A DNA stretch of 64,000 bases, from contig NZ_CP029145.1 of NCBI RefSeq assembly GCF_003149515.1, positions 558,001 through 622,000 on the forward strand, read 5' to 3'. Positions 48,258 through 57,396 of the stretch are shown here, one piece after another. Source of the DNA: Hymenobacter nivis (lineage in GTDB: Bacteria; Bacteroidota; Bacteroidia; Cytophagales; Hymenobacteraceae). Position 1 is the stretch's first letter, and the number at the start of each line of letters is the position of its first letter. The notes under the pieces are model-generated. The model was not told where the DNA came from. It made no database searches and saw nothing but the letters and a program-made list of their open reading frames with translations. The position numbers were made by a program, and so were the translations under genes.

Positions 48258-49154
48258 TTATTGCTGCAAATACTTGCGGCTTTCCACGGCTCCGTTGGCG
48301 TAGGTGCTCACCTCGATTAAGAAGCCCGCTTGCGGGGCCCCCAGCCGCTGGCCTATCTCGTTATACCAGACACGGCCTATCAGCGCGGCCCCGTTCACCA
48401 CCGCCACCGGCGAGTAGCTGAAGCTGGCGTCCGCATCCACGAGGCGCAGGCGGTAGTACTGGGGCCCTGGCCGGGCCTGGTCGCTGGCCGCGTAGGCCCC
48501 GGCGCCCCGGGCGGGCTGCTGGCTGAGCGTAGCGAAGAGCAGCCCATCGGTGCTGCGCTCCACTTCGTAGCGGGCAGCGTTCACCTCCTGGGCCGTGCGC
48601 CAGCGCAGCGCCACGGCGCCCGCCGCCGGCTCGGCCGTGAAGCTGATCAGCTTCACGGGCAACGGGGTGCATCCCACCACGCGCCCGCTGGCGGCCCAGT
48701 CCTGCGCCAGGAACGTGCCGCAGTTCCGGATCAGGCCGTCGTTGGTAAACGCTGCGGTGTACACCTGCATCCACGCGTCCGTGTCGTTCTGCACGGTGGC
48801 CCCCGCGTCCAGTGCCAGCGCCGTGGTGGTGCACTGGTGCACGTTGTGCAACGTGGCGCCGTCCGCTAGCGTCAGCCGCTCCAGCGAGAGCATGTAGTGG
48901 TTGGTGAGCGTGGCTTGCGCCGGCAGGGCCACGGTGGCAGCAATCCAAATCCAGTCGTTTACAATTGTTTGGCCCGTGCCGACGAACGTCACGTGGCCGG
49001 TGTAAACCACTCGCATGGGAATGTAGAGCGATTCCCCCGCGTTTAGGGTTAGGTCACCTGTTGGGTGGTTGTTGTCGCTGTTGACGGTGTACGTGTAGGA
49101 CTGAGCGCTGGCTGTCCCACCAGTAGCCAGCAATAAGCAGCAAGCGGCGGCCAT
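48258..49154 (-). CDS. Secreted protein with fibronectin-like domain and T9SS type A-like tail
   Basis: About 298 residues. The ATG at 49152-49154 gives MAAACCLLLATGGTASAQS; a GTG at 49164-49166 would add MKRL and make a better signal peptide. The N-terminal half is a beta-rich domain without a recognised family. LPVKLISFTAEPAAGAVALRWRTAQEVNAARYEVERSTDG begins a fibronectin-like module very common in Bacteroidota exoproteins. The last ~40 residues (YNEIGQRLG...GFLIEVSTYANGAVESRKYL) resemble a type A sorting domain. Upstream is an AT-rich region with a -7 box (49535-49542). Confidence 0.75.
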   Translation of the reverse strand: MAAACCLLLATGGTASAQSYTYTVNSDNNHPTGDLTLNAGESLYIPMRVVYTGHVTFVGTGQTIVNDWIWIAATVALPAQATLTNHYMLSLERLTLADGATLHNVHQCTTTALALDAGATVQNDTDAWMQVYTAAFTNDGLIRNCGTFLAQDWAASGRVVGCTPLPVKLISFTAEPAAGAVALRWRTAQEVNAARYEVERSTDGLLFATLSQQPARGAGAYAASDQARPGPQYYRLRLVDADASFSYSPVAVVNGAALIGRVWYNEIGQRLGAPQAGFLIEVSTYANGAVESRKYLQQ

Positions 49155-49459
49155 CAGGCGCTTCACTGGCCCCGCCAGGAACCGAGCCGCAGGGTTGCCA
49201 GCTGCCAGCCGTTGGAACTGGCCACGAAGGCGGTGCAGTCCCCGCCCCGGGGCCCCGCCGGCGCCGCGCTGCGGCGGGGTCTGCGCCGCTGCCCGTTGCG
49301 GGCCGGCGCTACCCGCGCTGCTGGTTGGGGCCTGAAGGGAGAGGGCATCCGCGGGGCCCCCGCCCAGCGCATGGTATTGGTGGTTGCTTCGTGTGGGGGA
49401 GGTCTTGCCGCTGCGGTGCGAGGCAGTTTGCGGGGTTGTAACGGAGTGATATATCATAT

Positions 49460-49620
49460 AACAAAACGAATTATTTATCTAATTTTAATACTATTTATGA
49501 TAAATTCATTTAATTAATAAAGATTGATATTGAGCAAATATAGATCAATAATTCATTTTTCAATCATTTTCTAAACATGATATTATGCAAATTGTACTTG
49601 CAAAAGATTTGCTAGAATCG
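49460..49620. promoter_or_regulatory. AT-rich region upstream of the T9SS gene
   Basis: About 160 bp of AT-rich DNA with a minus-strand TATATTTG (49535-49542). It marks the border between the T9SS gene and an eroded GC-rich stretch. Confidence 0.4.
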
Positions 49621-50534
49621 AGGCGTGTGGCGCTCCTGCCTGGCGGCCCCGGGCGCGGGAGGCGGGGCCCTGCATTGCCCGGGTGGGAAGGGGCGGAGGG
49701 GCCCCGCCGCGCAGAATAAATCGGCCCTGGGCGGCCATCCTACAGGCCCCGCCCGAAGCCTGCGAAGGCCAGGTACACGCACTGAATTTTTCTGGCAACG
49801 AAGGCACTGCCATTGCGTGGTTGCCAGCGCACCTGGGCGCGTAGGTGCACCCGGCCCATACTATAAGGAAGCCGGGCCAGTAGCCGCCTGCCAGCAAGCG
49901 GTTGCTGGCTGCGTTTGCACGGAAGGGCCCGCTGCCTGCTTGGGAAGGGGGCTTTTGGTTGGGAGCCGTGCCGCTGCTTTTGGGGCCCCGAGGTTTGGGT
50001 GCCAACTGCGCAGGGCGAACGAAAAAGCTGTTTTGCTGCCAACAGTGCCTTATTCCCTACGCGTTGCCCCATCGAAGAAAGTTGCCTTGCGGTTCTGTTT
50101 GCTGCTGCTGCTGGCCGCCGCCCAAAAGCTGCCGGCGCCCGACCCGCCCGTGGCCCACTGCATCGGGCTGGCTCGGGCCCCGCTGTACCGCAGCGCAACC
50201 AACACCACTGGCGTACCTGCCCAGCCCGGCGGCGGCCGTGGGGTGGGCCGCCTTTCGCCCGGTGGGTGGTGGTCGAGCGTGCTGGCTCCCGCTCCCTCAC
50301 CCCGGCGGGCAAGCTGCCTAAATATGACCCTGCCGCCGCGCTGCTCGTTGGCCTCCGCGCCGCATTGTCTACGAGGGCTGGGTGCGCGTGCCCGGCATCA
50401 GCCACTCTGTGCCCGGGCTGCCGCCTGGCCAGCGCAGGCCTGCCCGCTGGCCAACGCCGTGGCGGCGCCGGGCCCCAGCGCCGGGTAACTGGTGCTAAGC
50501 AAGCAGATTGCCACCTTCCGCACGGCCCCCGCCG

Positions 50535-50597
50535 AGGCCCCGTCCTCACACGTACAACGCGGCACACGCCCACGTTGTACGTGTGAGGACGGGGCCT
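50535..50597. repeat. Perfect 25-bp-arm palindrome
   Basis: AGGCCCCGTCCTCACACGTA... (50535-50559) pairs perfectly with 50573-50597 across 13 bases. Confidence 0.9.
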
Positions 50598-50611
50598 ACA
50601 AGTACATGTTT

Positions 50612-50772
50612 AAGTACTTACGCATAAGTAAGCGTATTGAATTGAACGTCAGGCTGAGCGCAGTCGAAGCATCTCTATCTCGTAAGTAAATAATTACTAT
50701 TGCGGTAGAGATGCTTCGACTGCGCTCAGCATGACCGCCTTTTTTGCTACGGTTACTTTTGCGCGACTACTT
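50612..50772. mobile_element. 161-bp MITE-like element, copy 2 (inverted)
   Basis: Same length as and reverse complement of the copy at 39317-39477, with a few substitutions, mainly in the loop. Ends are AAGTACTTACGCATAAGTAA and the complement of AAGTAGTCGCGCAAAAGTAA. The family A core is at 50649-50737. Homology stops exactly at these ends, showing they are the element borders. Confidence 0.75.
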
Positions 50773-50785
50773 ATCATAGTTTTCA

Positions 50786-50933
50786 GGTCCGTGTACGATT
50801 CGGTCCGCCGGCTTTTTCAGCCGGCCGACTGGTTGCCCCGCCGCCGTTTGTTTTCCCTGACGAGAATCGGTCGGCCGGCTGAAAAAGCCGGCGGATCGGC
50901 AGTAACCAGGCGGTACACTGACCTGAGAACCGC
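50786..50933. repeat. Family C palindromic repeat (complete)
   Basis: CAGGTCCGTGTAC and GTACACTGACCTG form the outer arms; GCCGGCTTTTTCAGCCGGCC and its complement form the inner arms. A half copy lies at 55231-55340 and fragments near 62425. Confidence 0.75.
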
Positions 50934-51410
50934 TCTATCGCCCCGGTGCACTACGCCAGGGGCCCCTGACCTGCGCTAGGGGGCCCTGAAGCAGAACAAA
51001 ACCAGCCTGTTTGGGTACGTGGGCTTCGGCAGCCGCGTTCCAGACCGAGCTGAACACGGTTGCAATCCGCGACGTGTGACACCTGCTTGCCACCCTACGA
51101 GCGGCTATTGCTTTGGGACGGCCCCGGCGAATTTTAGCCTCGGTCCGCTTAGCAGCCGGCTGCTGTGCATTTCGGCCCGCAGCTGGTTCGAGGGTTTGCC
51201 GCTGCATTTTGCGTAAGCGCAATCCTTTCTTCCTGCCGTGTTGCGTACCGGCGCAGATTCGGCTACCGGCCCCGCTGTAGCTGTTCGCACAACGCGCACG
51301 GCTAGCGCCACCATGCCGCCTGCTACGCCGCCGTCCTCGACCCGGCCGAATATGCCGGCATGGTGCGGGCTAACTTTCCGCACCTGCCCACCCACTAAAC
51401 TCCGCCCGAT

Positions 51411-52733
51411 ATGCCTTTTCGCCTTCGCCAAATCTGGTAGCAGCTGCGCGAGTCCTTGTGGTTTGTGCCGTTGCTGATGGTGCTGGCCGCGCTGGGGCTG
51501 GCCTTCGGGCTGGTGCAGCTCGACCAGCACGCCAGCGCCACCGGTACGCGGCGGCTGCCGCTGCTTTTCGGCATTGATGCTGGCGGGGCCAATGGCATGC
51601 TCACGGCCATTGCGGGCTCGATGCTGACGGTGGCGGCGCTCACGTTTTCGCTGCTGCTGGCCGCCATTGCGCAGGTCAGCAACCAGTACTCGCCGCGGGC
51701 GCTGCGCAATTTCATACGCGACCTGGTCAACCAGTTCGTGATGGGCTACTTCGTGAGCGTGTTTACCTACTGCCTGGTAGTGCAGGGCACCATCCGGGTC
51801 AGCCACGACGGCCAGTTTGTACCCACCACGGCCGTGCTGGCGGGGCTGCTGCTGGCGCTGGGCGGGGTGGGGGCGCTGCTGTTTTTCATGCACCACGTGG
51901 CCGAATCCCTGCAAACGGGCACCCTGGTGCAGCAGATTGTGACCGAAACCGAGGCGCAGACTGGGTAGCTGTTTCCGCACCGCTTTGGGTAGGAGCTGCA
52001 GCCTACGGCACGGGCCGCCGCCGAAGCCCTCGCCGCCGTGCCGGATGGCTGGTTTCCGGTGCATTCGACGGAGGCCGGCTACCTGCAACAAATTGATGAC
52101 CAGGGCCTGCTGGCCTGGACTGCCCGCCACCGCACGGTGGTGCGGCTCGATGTGCACATCGGCGATTTTGTGGGCAACGGGCAGCGTCTGTTCAGCGTGT
52201 GGGCCGGCATGGAGCGGGCCGCTACCCCCGCCGCCGACTGGCCCGCCGACCTGCTGGGCTACGTGAGCCTGGGCCGCCACCGCAATCCCGAGCAGGACGT
52301 AGCCTTCAGCCTGCAGCAATTGGTGGATATTATCCTCAAGGCCCTTTCGCCGGCCGTGAACGACACCACTACCGTCATTATGGCCATCGACTGCCTGGGC
52401 GAGCTGGTGGGGCGGGTGGCCCACCGTACCTTCCCCGACGCGCTGCGCTCTGATGGCCAGCACCTGCGCGTGCTGGTGCGCATCTACTTTTTTGTCGATT
52501 ACCTACAGCTGGCCTTCGACCTGGTACGCGAAAATGCCAAGGGCAACCCCGCCGTGCTGCGCCGCCTGCTGCGCGCCCTGGCCGCTGGCCAGGCCGAAGC
52601 CCCCCACCGCCGCCAGGCCCTGCGCGAGCAGGTAGCGCTGGTGATGGCCTGCGCCGAGGCCAGCCTGCCTACCGACTACGAGCAGGCCGAGGTGCAGGCC
52701 CTCTACGACGAGCTGCGCCCGGCCTGGGCCTGA
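51411..52733 (+). pseudogene. DUF2254 membrane protein interrupted by three in-frame TAG codons
   Basis: One frame from the ATG at 51411 to the TGA at 52731-52733 (441 codons) spells a DUF2254 protein. N-terminus RLRQIW, then TAG (51438-51440), QLRESLWFVPLLMVLAALGL; IAGSMLTVAALTFSLLLAAIAQVSNQYSPRALRNFIRDLVNQFVMG and TTAVLAGLLLALGGVGALLFFMHHVAES give the membrane core. ETEAQTG is followed by TAG (51966-51968), LFPHRFG by TAG (51990-51992). The remainder, including LVDIILKALSPAVNDTTTVIMAIDCLGEL, is fully open. There is no frameshift. Each TAG is one C-to-T step from CAG. Other genes here end in TAG, so the codon is a normal stop in this genome. Confidence 0.8.
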
Positions 52734-52832
52734 GCCAACCGGCAGCGATTACGGTTTGGCTATGCCCGCTTAGCAAGCGCTGCCAGCGCCTTACCTTAGC
52801 CGGAAGCGCGCCACTTTCCGCGCCTTCGTTTC

Positions 52833-54278
52833 ATGGCTGCACCTGCTACGCTACCGGTTCCCGCCCCCGGCACCGTCGAAAAAGACAACAAGCGCATTAC
52901 CAACGGCTGGACCTTCTACGACTGGGCCAACTCAGTGTACCCGCTCGTTATCACCAGCTCGATATTCCCTATTTACTGGGGCAGTATTACCAAAGCTATC
53001 AACCCTAAGGATGTAGTTGATTTCCTGGGATTTAAAGTACCAGGCTCGTCCCTTATAATTTATGCGGTATCGTTTTCGTTCCTGCTTATCGCGCTAATTA
53101 GCCCGTTCCTTACGTCGCTGGCCGACTACTCGGGTCGTAAAAAGCTGTTCCTGCAAATTTTCTGCTACCTGGGGGCCCTGAGCTGTGCCGGGCTGTACTT
53201 TTTCACCAAAGACAACCTCACGCTGAGCACGTTTATTTTCATTGCGGCCACGGTGGGCTTCAGCGGCAGCATCGTGTTCTACAACTCGTACCTGCCCGAA
53301 ATCAGCTCCGAGGAGAAGTTCGACTCGCTCTCGGCGCGGGGCTTTTCGATGGGCTATATCGGCTCGGTGCTGCTGCTGGTTATCTGCCTGGCCATCATCC
53401 AGGGCCCCGAAATTATGGGCGGGCCGAAGGGCGTGGCGTTGTTTGGCATGAGCGTGGGCCAAGCCACGCGGCTCAGCTTTTTGCTCACCGGGCTGTGGTG
53501 GGTGGGCTTTGCCCAGATTCCGTTTTTCACGCTGCCGCCCGACCTGGGCCGCCCCGCCGACGCGCCGGTTTCCAAGGATGGCTGGCTGCTCAACGGCTTC
53601 CGCGAGCTGGGTAAGGTGTGGGACCAGCTCAAGCAGCAGCCCAACCTCAAGCGCTTCCTGCTGGCCTACTTCACCTATAATATGGGCGTGCAAACGGTGA
53701 TGTACGTGGCTACCATCTTCGGCGATAAGGTACTGCAGCTCGACAGCACTTCGCTGATCGTCACCATTTTGCTGCTGCAAATTGTGGGTATCCTGGGGGC
53801 CTGGCTGTTTGCCAAGCTCTCGGAGCGCATCGGCAACACGCGGGCCCTGAGCTGGGCCGTATTCATCTGGATGCTGATTTGCGTGGCCGGCTATTTCGTG
53901 CAGAAGGGGTGGAGCTTCTTCGCCCTGGCCGCCGTCATCGGCCTCACCATGGGCGCGGTGCAAAGCCTCTCGCGCAGCACGTATTCCAAAATAATCCCCG
54001 AAAACACGCCCAACGCGGCCGCTTATTTCAGCTTTTTCGACGTGGTAGAAAAGCTGGGCATCGTCATCGGCACGCTCTCGTTCGGCCTCATCGGCCAAAT
54101 CACGGGCTCGATGCGCAACAGTATTCTGTCGCTCATCGTGTTCTTTATCTTAGGCTTAGGCTTTCTGCTGACGCTGCGTGGCAAGAAGCTGCGCGATACG
54201 CCCGCCACCAGTCCGGCCACGTTTCCGGGCCCACCAGCCGCCTCTTCCATCGCCAGCACGCCCAGCACGTTGAAGTAA
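52833..54278 (+). CDS. MFS transporter, UMF1/Atg22-like
   Basis: A 481-residue membrane protein with 11-12 predicted helices. The N-terminus ITNGWTFYDWANSVYPLVITSSIFPIYW carries the YDWANS signature of the UMF1 (Atg22-like) branch of MFS. LADYSGRKKLFLQIFCYLGAL is the MFS loop 2-3 motif; LGAWLFAKLSERIGNTRAL is its repeat in the second half, and GAVQSLSRSTYSKIIPENTPNAAAYFSFFDVVEKLGIVIG is characteristic. The eukaryotic Atg22 exports amino acids from the vacuole; bacterial substrates are unknown. It is followed by a DinB gene 82 bp downstream. Confidence 0.92.
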   Translation: MAAPATLPVPAPGTVEKDNKRITNGWTFYDWANSVYPLVITSSIFPIYWGSITKAINPKDVVDFLGFKVPGSSLIIYAVSFSFLLIALISPFLTSLADYSGRKKLFLQIFCYLGALSCAGLYFFTKDNLTLSTFIFIAATVGFSGSIVFYNSYLPEISSEEKFDSLSARGFSMGYIGSVLLLVICLAIIQGPEIMGGPKGVALFGMSVGQATRLSFLLTGLWWVGFAQIPFFTLPPDLGRPADAPVSKDGWLLNGFRELGKVWDQLKQQPNLKRFLLAYFTYNMGVQTVMYVATIFGDKVLQLDSTSLIVTILLLQIVGILGAWLFAKLSERIGNTRALSWAVFIWMLICVAGYFVQKGWSFFALAAVIGLTMGAVQSLSRSTYSKIIPENTPNAAAYFSFFDVVEKLGIVIGTLSFGLIGQITGSMRNSILSLIVFFILGLGFLLTLRGKKLRDTPATSPATFPGPPAASSIASTPSTLK

Positions 54279-54360
54279 CCGGCAGTCGGCGCCGTTCGGG
54301 TCCGGTAGGGCCCATGCCAGCGCCTTGCCTCGCCTCCATTTTTTCGTCCCAACTCCCCTC

Positions 54361-54879
54361 ATGCACACCGCCTCCATCCAACAAAACATCCTCGCCGAGC
54401 TCGACCACGAGCTGGCCGTTATCCGCAAAGTGCTTGAGCGCGTGCCCGAAGACCAGCTCGACTACCAGCCCCACCCCAAGTCGATGAAGCTGGGGCAGCT
54501 GGCCGCGCATATTGTCAACCTGCTGGCTTTCAAGCAGCTGTTTGTGGAAAAGGACGAGCGCGACTTCCTCGATGCCAACGCGCCCAAGCCGGGCCCCACG
54601 CCCACCACCAGCGCCGAGCTGCTGGCCCGCTTCGACCAGTACAGCGCCAGCCTCCGCCAAGCCCTGCACGATTCGAGCGACGAAAAGTTGGGCCAGAATT
54701 TCCAGCTGCGCCGCGGCGACCAGGTGCTCATGAATCGCCCCAAGGGCGCCGCCCTGCGCATCATGGGGCTCAACCACAGCATCCACCACCGCGGCCAGCT
54801 CACGGTGTACCTGCGCCTGCTCGATATTCCGGTGCCCGGCGTGTACGGCCCCAGCGCCGACGAGCCGGGCAGTTTTTAG
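54361..54879 (+). CDS. DinB family protein
   Basis: A 172-residue four-helix-bundle protein of the DinB/YfiT superfamily, metal-dependent and often thiol transferases. The three metal-binding histidines fit LGQLAAHIVNL and LNHSIHHRGQLTVYLRLL; VPEDQLDYQPHPKSMKLG is the usual N-terminal stretch. The ATG at 54361 is preferred over an in-frame ATG at 54325. Substrate unknown. A 33-bp-arm palindrome (54901-54971) lies 21 bp after its stop. Confidence 0.9.
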   Translation: MHTASIQQNILAELDHELAVIRKVLERVPEDQLDYQPHPKSMKLGQLAAHIVNLLAFKQLFVEKDERDFLDANAPKPGPTPTTSAELLARFDQYSASLRQALHDSSDEKLGQNFQLRRGDQVLMNRPKGAALRIMGLNHSIHHRGQLTVYLRLLDIPVPGVYGPSADEPGSF

Positions 54880-54900
54880 CTGCCGTTGGTGCGCAAGCCC

Positions 54901-54971
54901 GCAAATGCCCCGGGGTGGGGAAGTGGCCGCCAGTATTCCTGGCGGCCACTTCCCCACCCCGGGGCATTTGC
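54901..54971. repeat. Perfect 33-bp-arm palindrome
   Basis: GCAAATGCCCCGGGGTGGGG... (54901-54933) pairs perfectly with 54939-54971; five-base loop. It sits between the DinB gene and a converging T9SS remnant and could terminate transcription. Confidence 0.9.
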
Positions 54972-55006
54972 GGTGTTGTACGTTGTGCGTGCGGCTAGCC
55001 AGGGGC

Positions 55007-55236
55007 TTACTGCTTGGCCACGTGCAGGGTCTGGAGGCCCTGCAGCGTTTGCACGCGGATAAAGCACACCCCGGTCGGCTGCGCGTTCAAATCAACGGCA
55101 AGCATCTGGTAACCGGTGCCTACCGCTTGGTCGAAGCGGAGCACCTGGGTGCCCAGCGCGTTGGTAACCGTGCCCGTAATGGCCGTGGCGGCGGCGTTGA
55201 ACGTGAGGGCTGCCGGGCCGGTGCTGGGGTTGACCC
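55007..55236 (-). pseudogene. T9SS type A sorting-domain remnant
   Basis: Only the last ~77 residues of a secreted protein remain: NPSTGPAALTFNAAATAI, TVTNALGTQVLRF and the end VCFIRVQTLQGLQTLHVAKQ, a typical type A sorting domain (usually preceded by 'VYPNP'). The frame continues upstream into family C repeat DNA at about 55231, where the similarity to secreted proteins stops. The body of the gene is missing, so the repeat or a deletion at it cut the gene. Confidence 0.75.
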
Positions 55237-55340
55237 GCCGCCGTTTGTTTTCCCTGACGATAATCGGTCGGTCGGCTGAAAAAGCCGGCTGACCGGTAGC
55301 AACCAGGCTGTACACGGACCTGAAAACTGTTCTAAGCAAG
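55231..55340. repeat. Family C repeat, half copy
   Basis: Matches 50830-50940 in the same orientation (CCGCCGCCGTTTGTTTTCCC, then CGGCTGAAAAAGCCGGC and GTACACGGACCTGAAAAC). The left palindrome arm is missing, in line with a deletion that also removed the T9SS gene body. Confidence 0.7.
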
Positions 55341-55424
55341 AGCAGGTCGCGCCTTTCGCGGCAGTAGCTAGGGGGCCGCGCTGCGCTCCGGGCGGCGGCG
55401 CGGCCCTTTCTCGCTTTTTATTGC

Positions 55425-57095
55425 TCAGTTTTTAATGGCGAAAACCTGCTTGCCCCCAATCCAGGTTTGCTGCACCTTGGTGTCGTGCAGCTGCTCGTTG
55501 GGGGCCCTCAGGAGGTCGGTTTTCAGCACCACGAAATCGGCCAGCATCCCCGGCTTGATCTGGCCCTTGCGCTTTTCCTCGAAGCCGGCGTGGGCGGCCC
55601 AGGTGGTCATGCCGCGCAGGGCGTCGGGGCGGCTCAGGGCGTTTTCCATCTGAAAGCCGCCGGTGGGGAAATTCTTGGCATCCTGCCGCGCCACGGCGGC
55701 GTGGAAGCCATAGAGCGGGTTGATGTCCTCCACTGGGAAGTCAGAGCCCAGCGCCACCTGGCCGTACTGCTTCCGCAGCGCCTGGTAGGCGTAGGCGGTT
55801 TTCAGGCGCCGGGCCCCCAGCCGCTCGCCGGCCCAGTACATATCAGAGGTGGCGTGGGTGGGCTGCACCGACGGCACGATGTGGTACTGCCCAAACTTGG
55901 CCACATCGGTTGGGCTCACCACCTGCGCGTGCTCGATGCGCCAGCGCCGGTCGGGCTGGCCGTGTAGCGCCGCCCCGTAAATGTCCAGTAGTAGCCGGTT
56001 CGAGGAGTCGCCGATGGCGTGGGTGTTCATCTGAAACTTGGTGGCTGCCAGCTCCTTGGCCAGGTTCCGGTAGTAGTCGGGGTTTTGGAGCAGGAAGCCG
56101 GTTTCCTTCGGCCGGTCGGTGTAGGGCGCCAGCAGCGCCGCCCCGCGCGAGCCCAGGGCCCCGTCGGCGTACACCTTAAAGGAACTGATGGTCAGATCGT
56201 CGCTGAAATAGGGCCCCCGCGGTAAGTAGTACGCCTTGTTGGCGGGCGTGGGGTTGAGCATGGCGTAGAGGCGCAGGTGCAGCTGGCCGGCCCGTTGCAG
56301 CGCCGCCAGCTGGTCGATGTTGGCCTTGTCGAGGCCCGCGTCGGCGAGGCTGGTGAGGCCCACGGCCAGGCATTTTTGCTGGCCTTGCAGTAGCAAGCGC
56401 GCCGCCTCGGCCGGGCTGGGCTCGGGGATTTTGGCCGCCACTAATTGCACGGCATTGTCCACGAGCAGGCCGGTGAGGCGGCCCCGGGCGTCGCGCCCAA
56501 TTACGCCGCCGCTGATGGGCGTGGCGGCCGTAATGCCGGCCAGGTCCAGCGCCTTTTGGTTGGCCACCGCGGCGTGCCCGTCCACGCGGGCGATGAGCAC
56601 CGGCACGTTCGGAAACAGCTGGTCCAACGTGTCTTTGGTGGGGAAGCGCTGGCCGGGCCAGTCGTTCTGGTCCCAGCCGCGGCCCGTGAGCCAGGCCGCA
56701 TTGGGCTGCTGCTGGCGGTGCCGCGCGAGGCGGCCCACCGTTTCGGCCCACGACGTGGCTCCCACCAAATCGGCCGCTTGCAGCCCCAGGGCGTAGCGGT
56801 AGAAGTGGCAGTGCGCGTCGTAGAAGCCGGGGTAGATGAATTGTCCGCCGGCGTCCACCGTTTGGGCAGCCTGGTAGCGGCCCTGCAAATCGGCCGCCGT
56901 GCCCACGGCCACAAACTTGCCGTCCTTCACGGCAAACGCCTGCGCCTTGCTGAACGTGGAATCGACGGTGTATACCGTGGCGTTGGTCACGAGCAAATCG
57001 ACGGCCTCGCGGCGCGGCTGGCAGCCGTTTAGGGCCCCCAGGGCCACCAGGGCCCCGGCCAGCCCGGGGCCCCAAAACCTAGTAAAAGATACCAT
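55425..57095 (-). CDS. Amidohydrolase (YtcJ-like), lipoprotein
   Basis: A 556-residue amidohydrolase of the YtcJ/amidohydrolase-3 group. The ATG at 57093-57095 gives a lipoprotein signal (LAGALVALGALNGCQP, lipobox Cys). Metal ligands are visible as FYDAHCHFYRYALG, the His in FQMNTHAIGD, WRIEHAQVV, and VALGSDFPVEDINPLYGF with the metal Asp; the end GQIKPGMLADFVVLKTDLL is the small composite domain. It hydrolyses C-N bonds; the substrate is unknown. It is isolated between repeat-rich gaps. Confidence 0.92.
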   Translation of the reverse strand: MVSFTRFWGPGLAGALVALGALNGCQPRREAVDLLVTNATVYTVDSTFSKAQAFAVKDGKFVAVGTAADLQGRYQAAQTVDAGGQFIYPGFYDAHCHFYRYALGLQAADLVGATSWAETVGRLARHRQQQPNAAWLTGRGWDQNDWPGQRFPTKDTLDQLFPNVPVLIARVDGHAAVANQKALDLAGITAATPISGGVIGRDARGRLTGLLVDNAVQLVAAKIPEPSPAEAARLLLQGQQKCLAVGLTSLADAGLDKANIDQLAALQRAGQLHLRLYAMLNPTPANKAYYLPRGPYFSDDLTISSFKVYADGALGSRGAALLAPYTDRPKETGFLLQNPDYYRNLAKELAATKFQMNTHAIGDSSNRLLLDIYGAALHGQPDRRWRIEHAQVVSPTDVAKFGQYHIVPSVQPTHATSDMYWAGERLGARRLKTAYAYQALRKQYGQVALGSDFPVEDINPLYGFHAAVARQDAKNFPTGGFQMENALSRPDALRGMTTWAAHAGFEEKRKGQIKPGMLADFVVLKTDLLRAPNEQLHDTKVQQTWIGGKQVFAIKN

Positions 57096-57396
57096 CTGTA
57101 GGCGGTTAAATGAGAACCTGGAATAGCTTCCAAGTTGGTGTACCTGGTGCGGTAGAACGGAGTGGTACTTAGTTTGGCGTTCGCATGTAGAACGGAGTGC
57201 CACTCCGTTCTACCGCACCAAGTACACGGACTTGAAAACTGCGCTAGTCAAGCAATAATAAGCACATCCTGCCCATCTGGCATCTGCGCAACGGAGCATC
57301 GCTCCCGCACCAGTAAATCCCTTGGATTGAATTACTGCCCCGGCTGCGATGCTTCGGTGAACCGGGTAAAACGTTCAGCTGCTTTGGGTTGGCGTT
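57096..57396. repeat. Gene-free gap with a palindrome and a diverged family A copy
   Basis: CAAGTTGGTGTACCTGGTGC... (57131-57165) pairs imperfectly with 57200-57234; its outer ends (GTGTAC / GTACACGGACTTG) resemble family C ends, but the interior (CGGTAGAACGGAGTGG) is different. A worn family A copy follows (about 57267-57375). No gene seen. Confidence 0.6.

Larger units (their letters stand above)
49621..51410 (+). other. Eroded region without an intact gene
   Basis: About 1.8 kb of GC-rich DNA in which no frame reads as a normal protein. Gene-like fragments appear in changing frames: a signal-peptide-like KVALRFCLLLLLAAAQ (about 50081-50130), LTPAGKLPKYDPAA (about 50296-50337), RIVYEGWVRVPGISHSVPG in another frame (about 50362-50420), and AAVLDPAEYAGMVRANFPHLPTH ending at a TAA just before 51411. 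Palindromes and a MITE-like element occupy 50535-50933. It looks like the remains of two or more genes, none of which I can name. Confidence 0.5.

Noticed and set aside
49625..50488. Plus-strand open frame of 287 codons
   Set aside because: Composition and lack of any motif suggest chance openness in GC-rich DNA; gene-like pieces are spread over several frames.
51105..52463. Minus-strand open frame of 452 codons opposite the DUF2254 gene
   Set aside because: Gln/His/Arg-rich with no motif, while the plus strand matches DUF2254 across its whole length.
51411..52733. Genome-wide reassignment of TAG to Gln
   Set aside because: gyrB, ppk1, cheA, topA and other intact genes end in TAG, so TAG is a normal stop.
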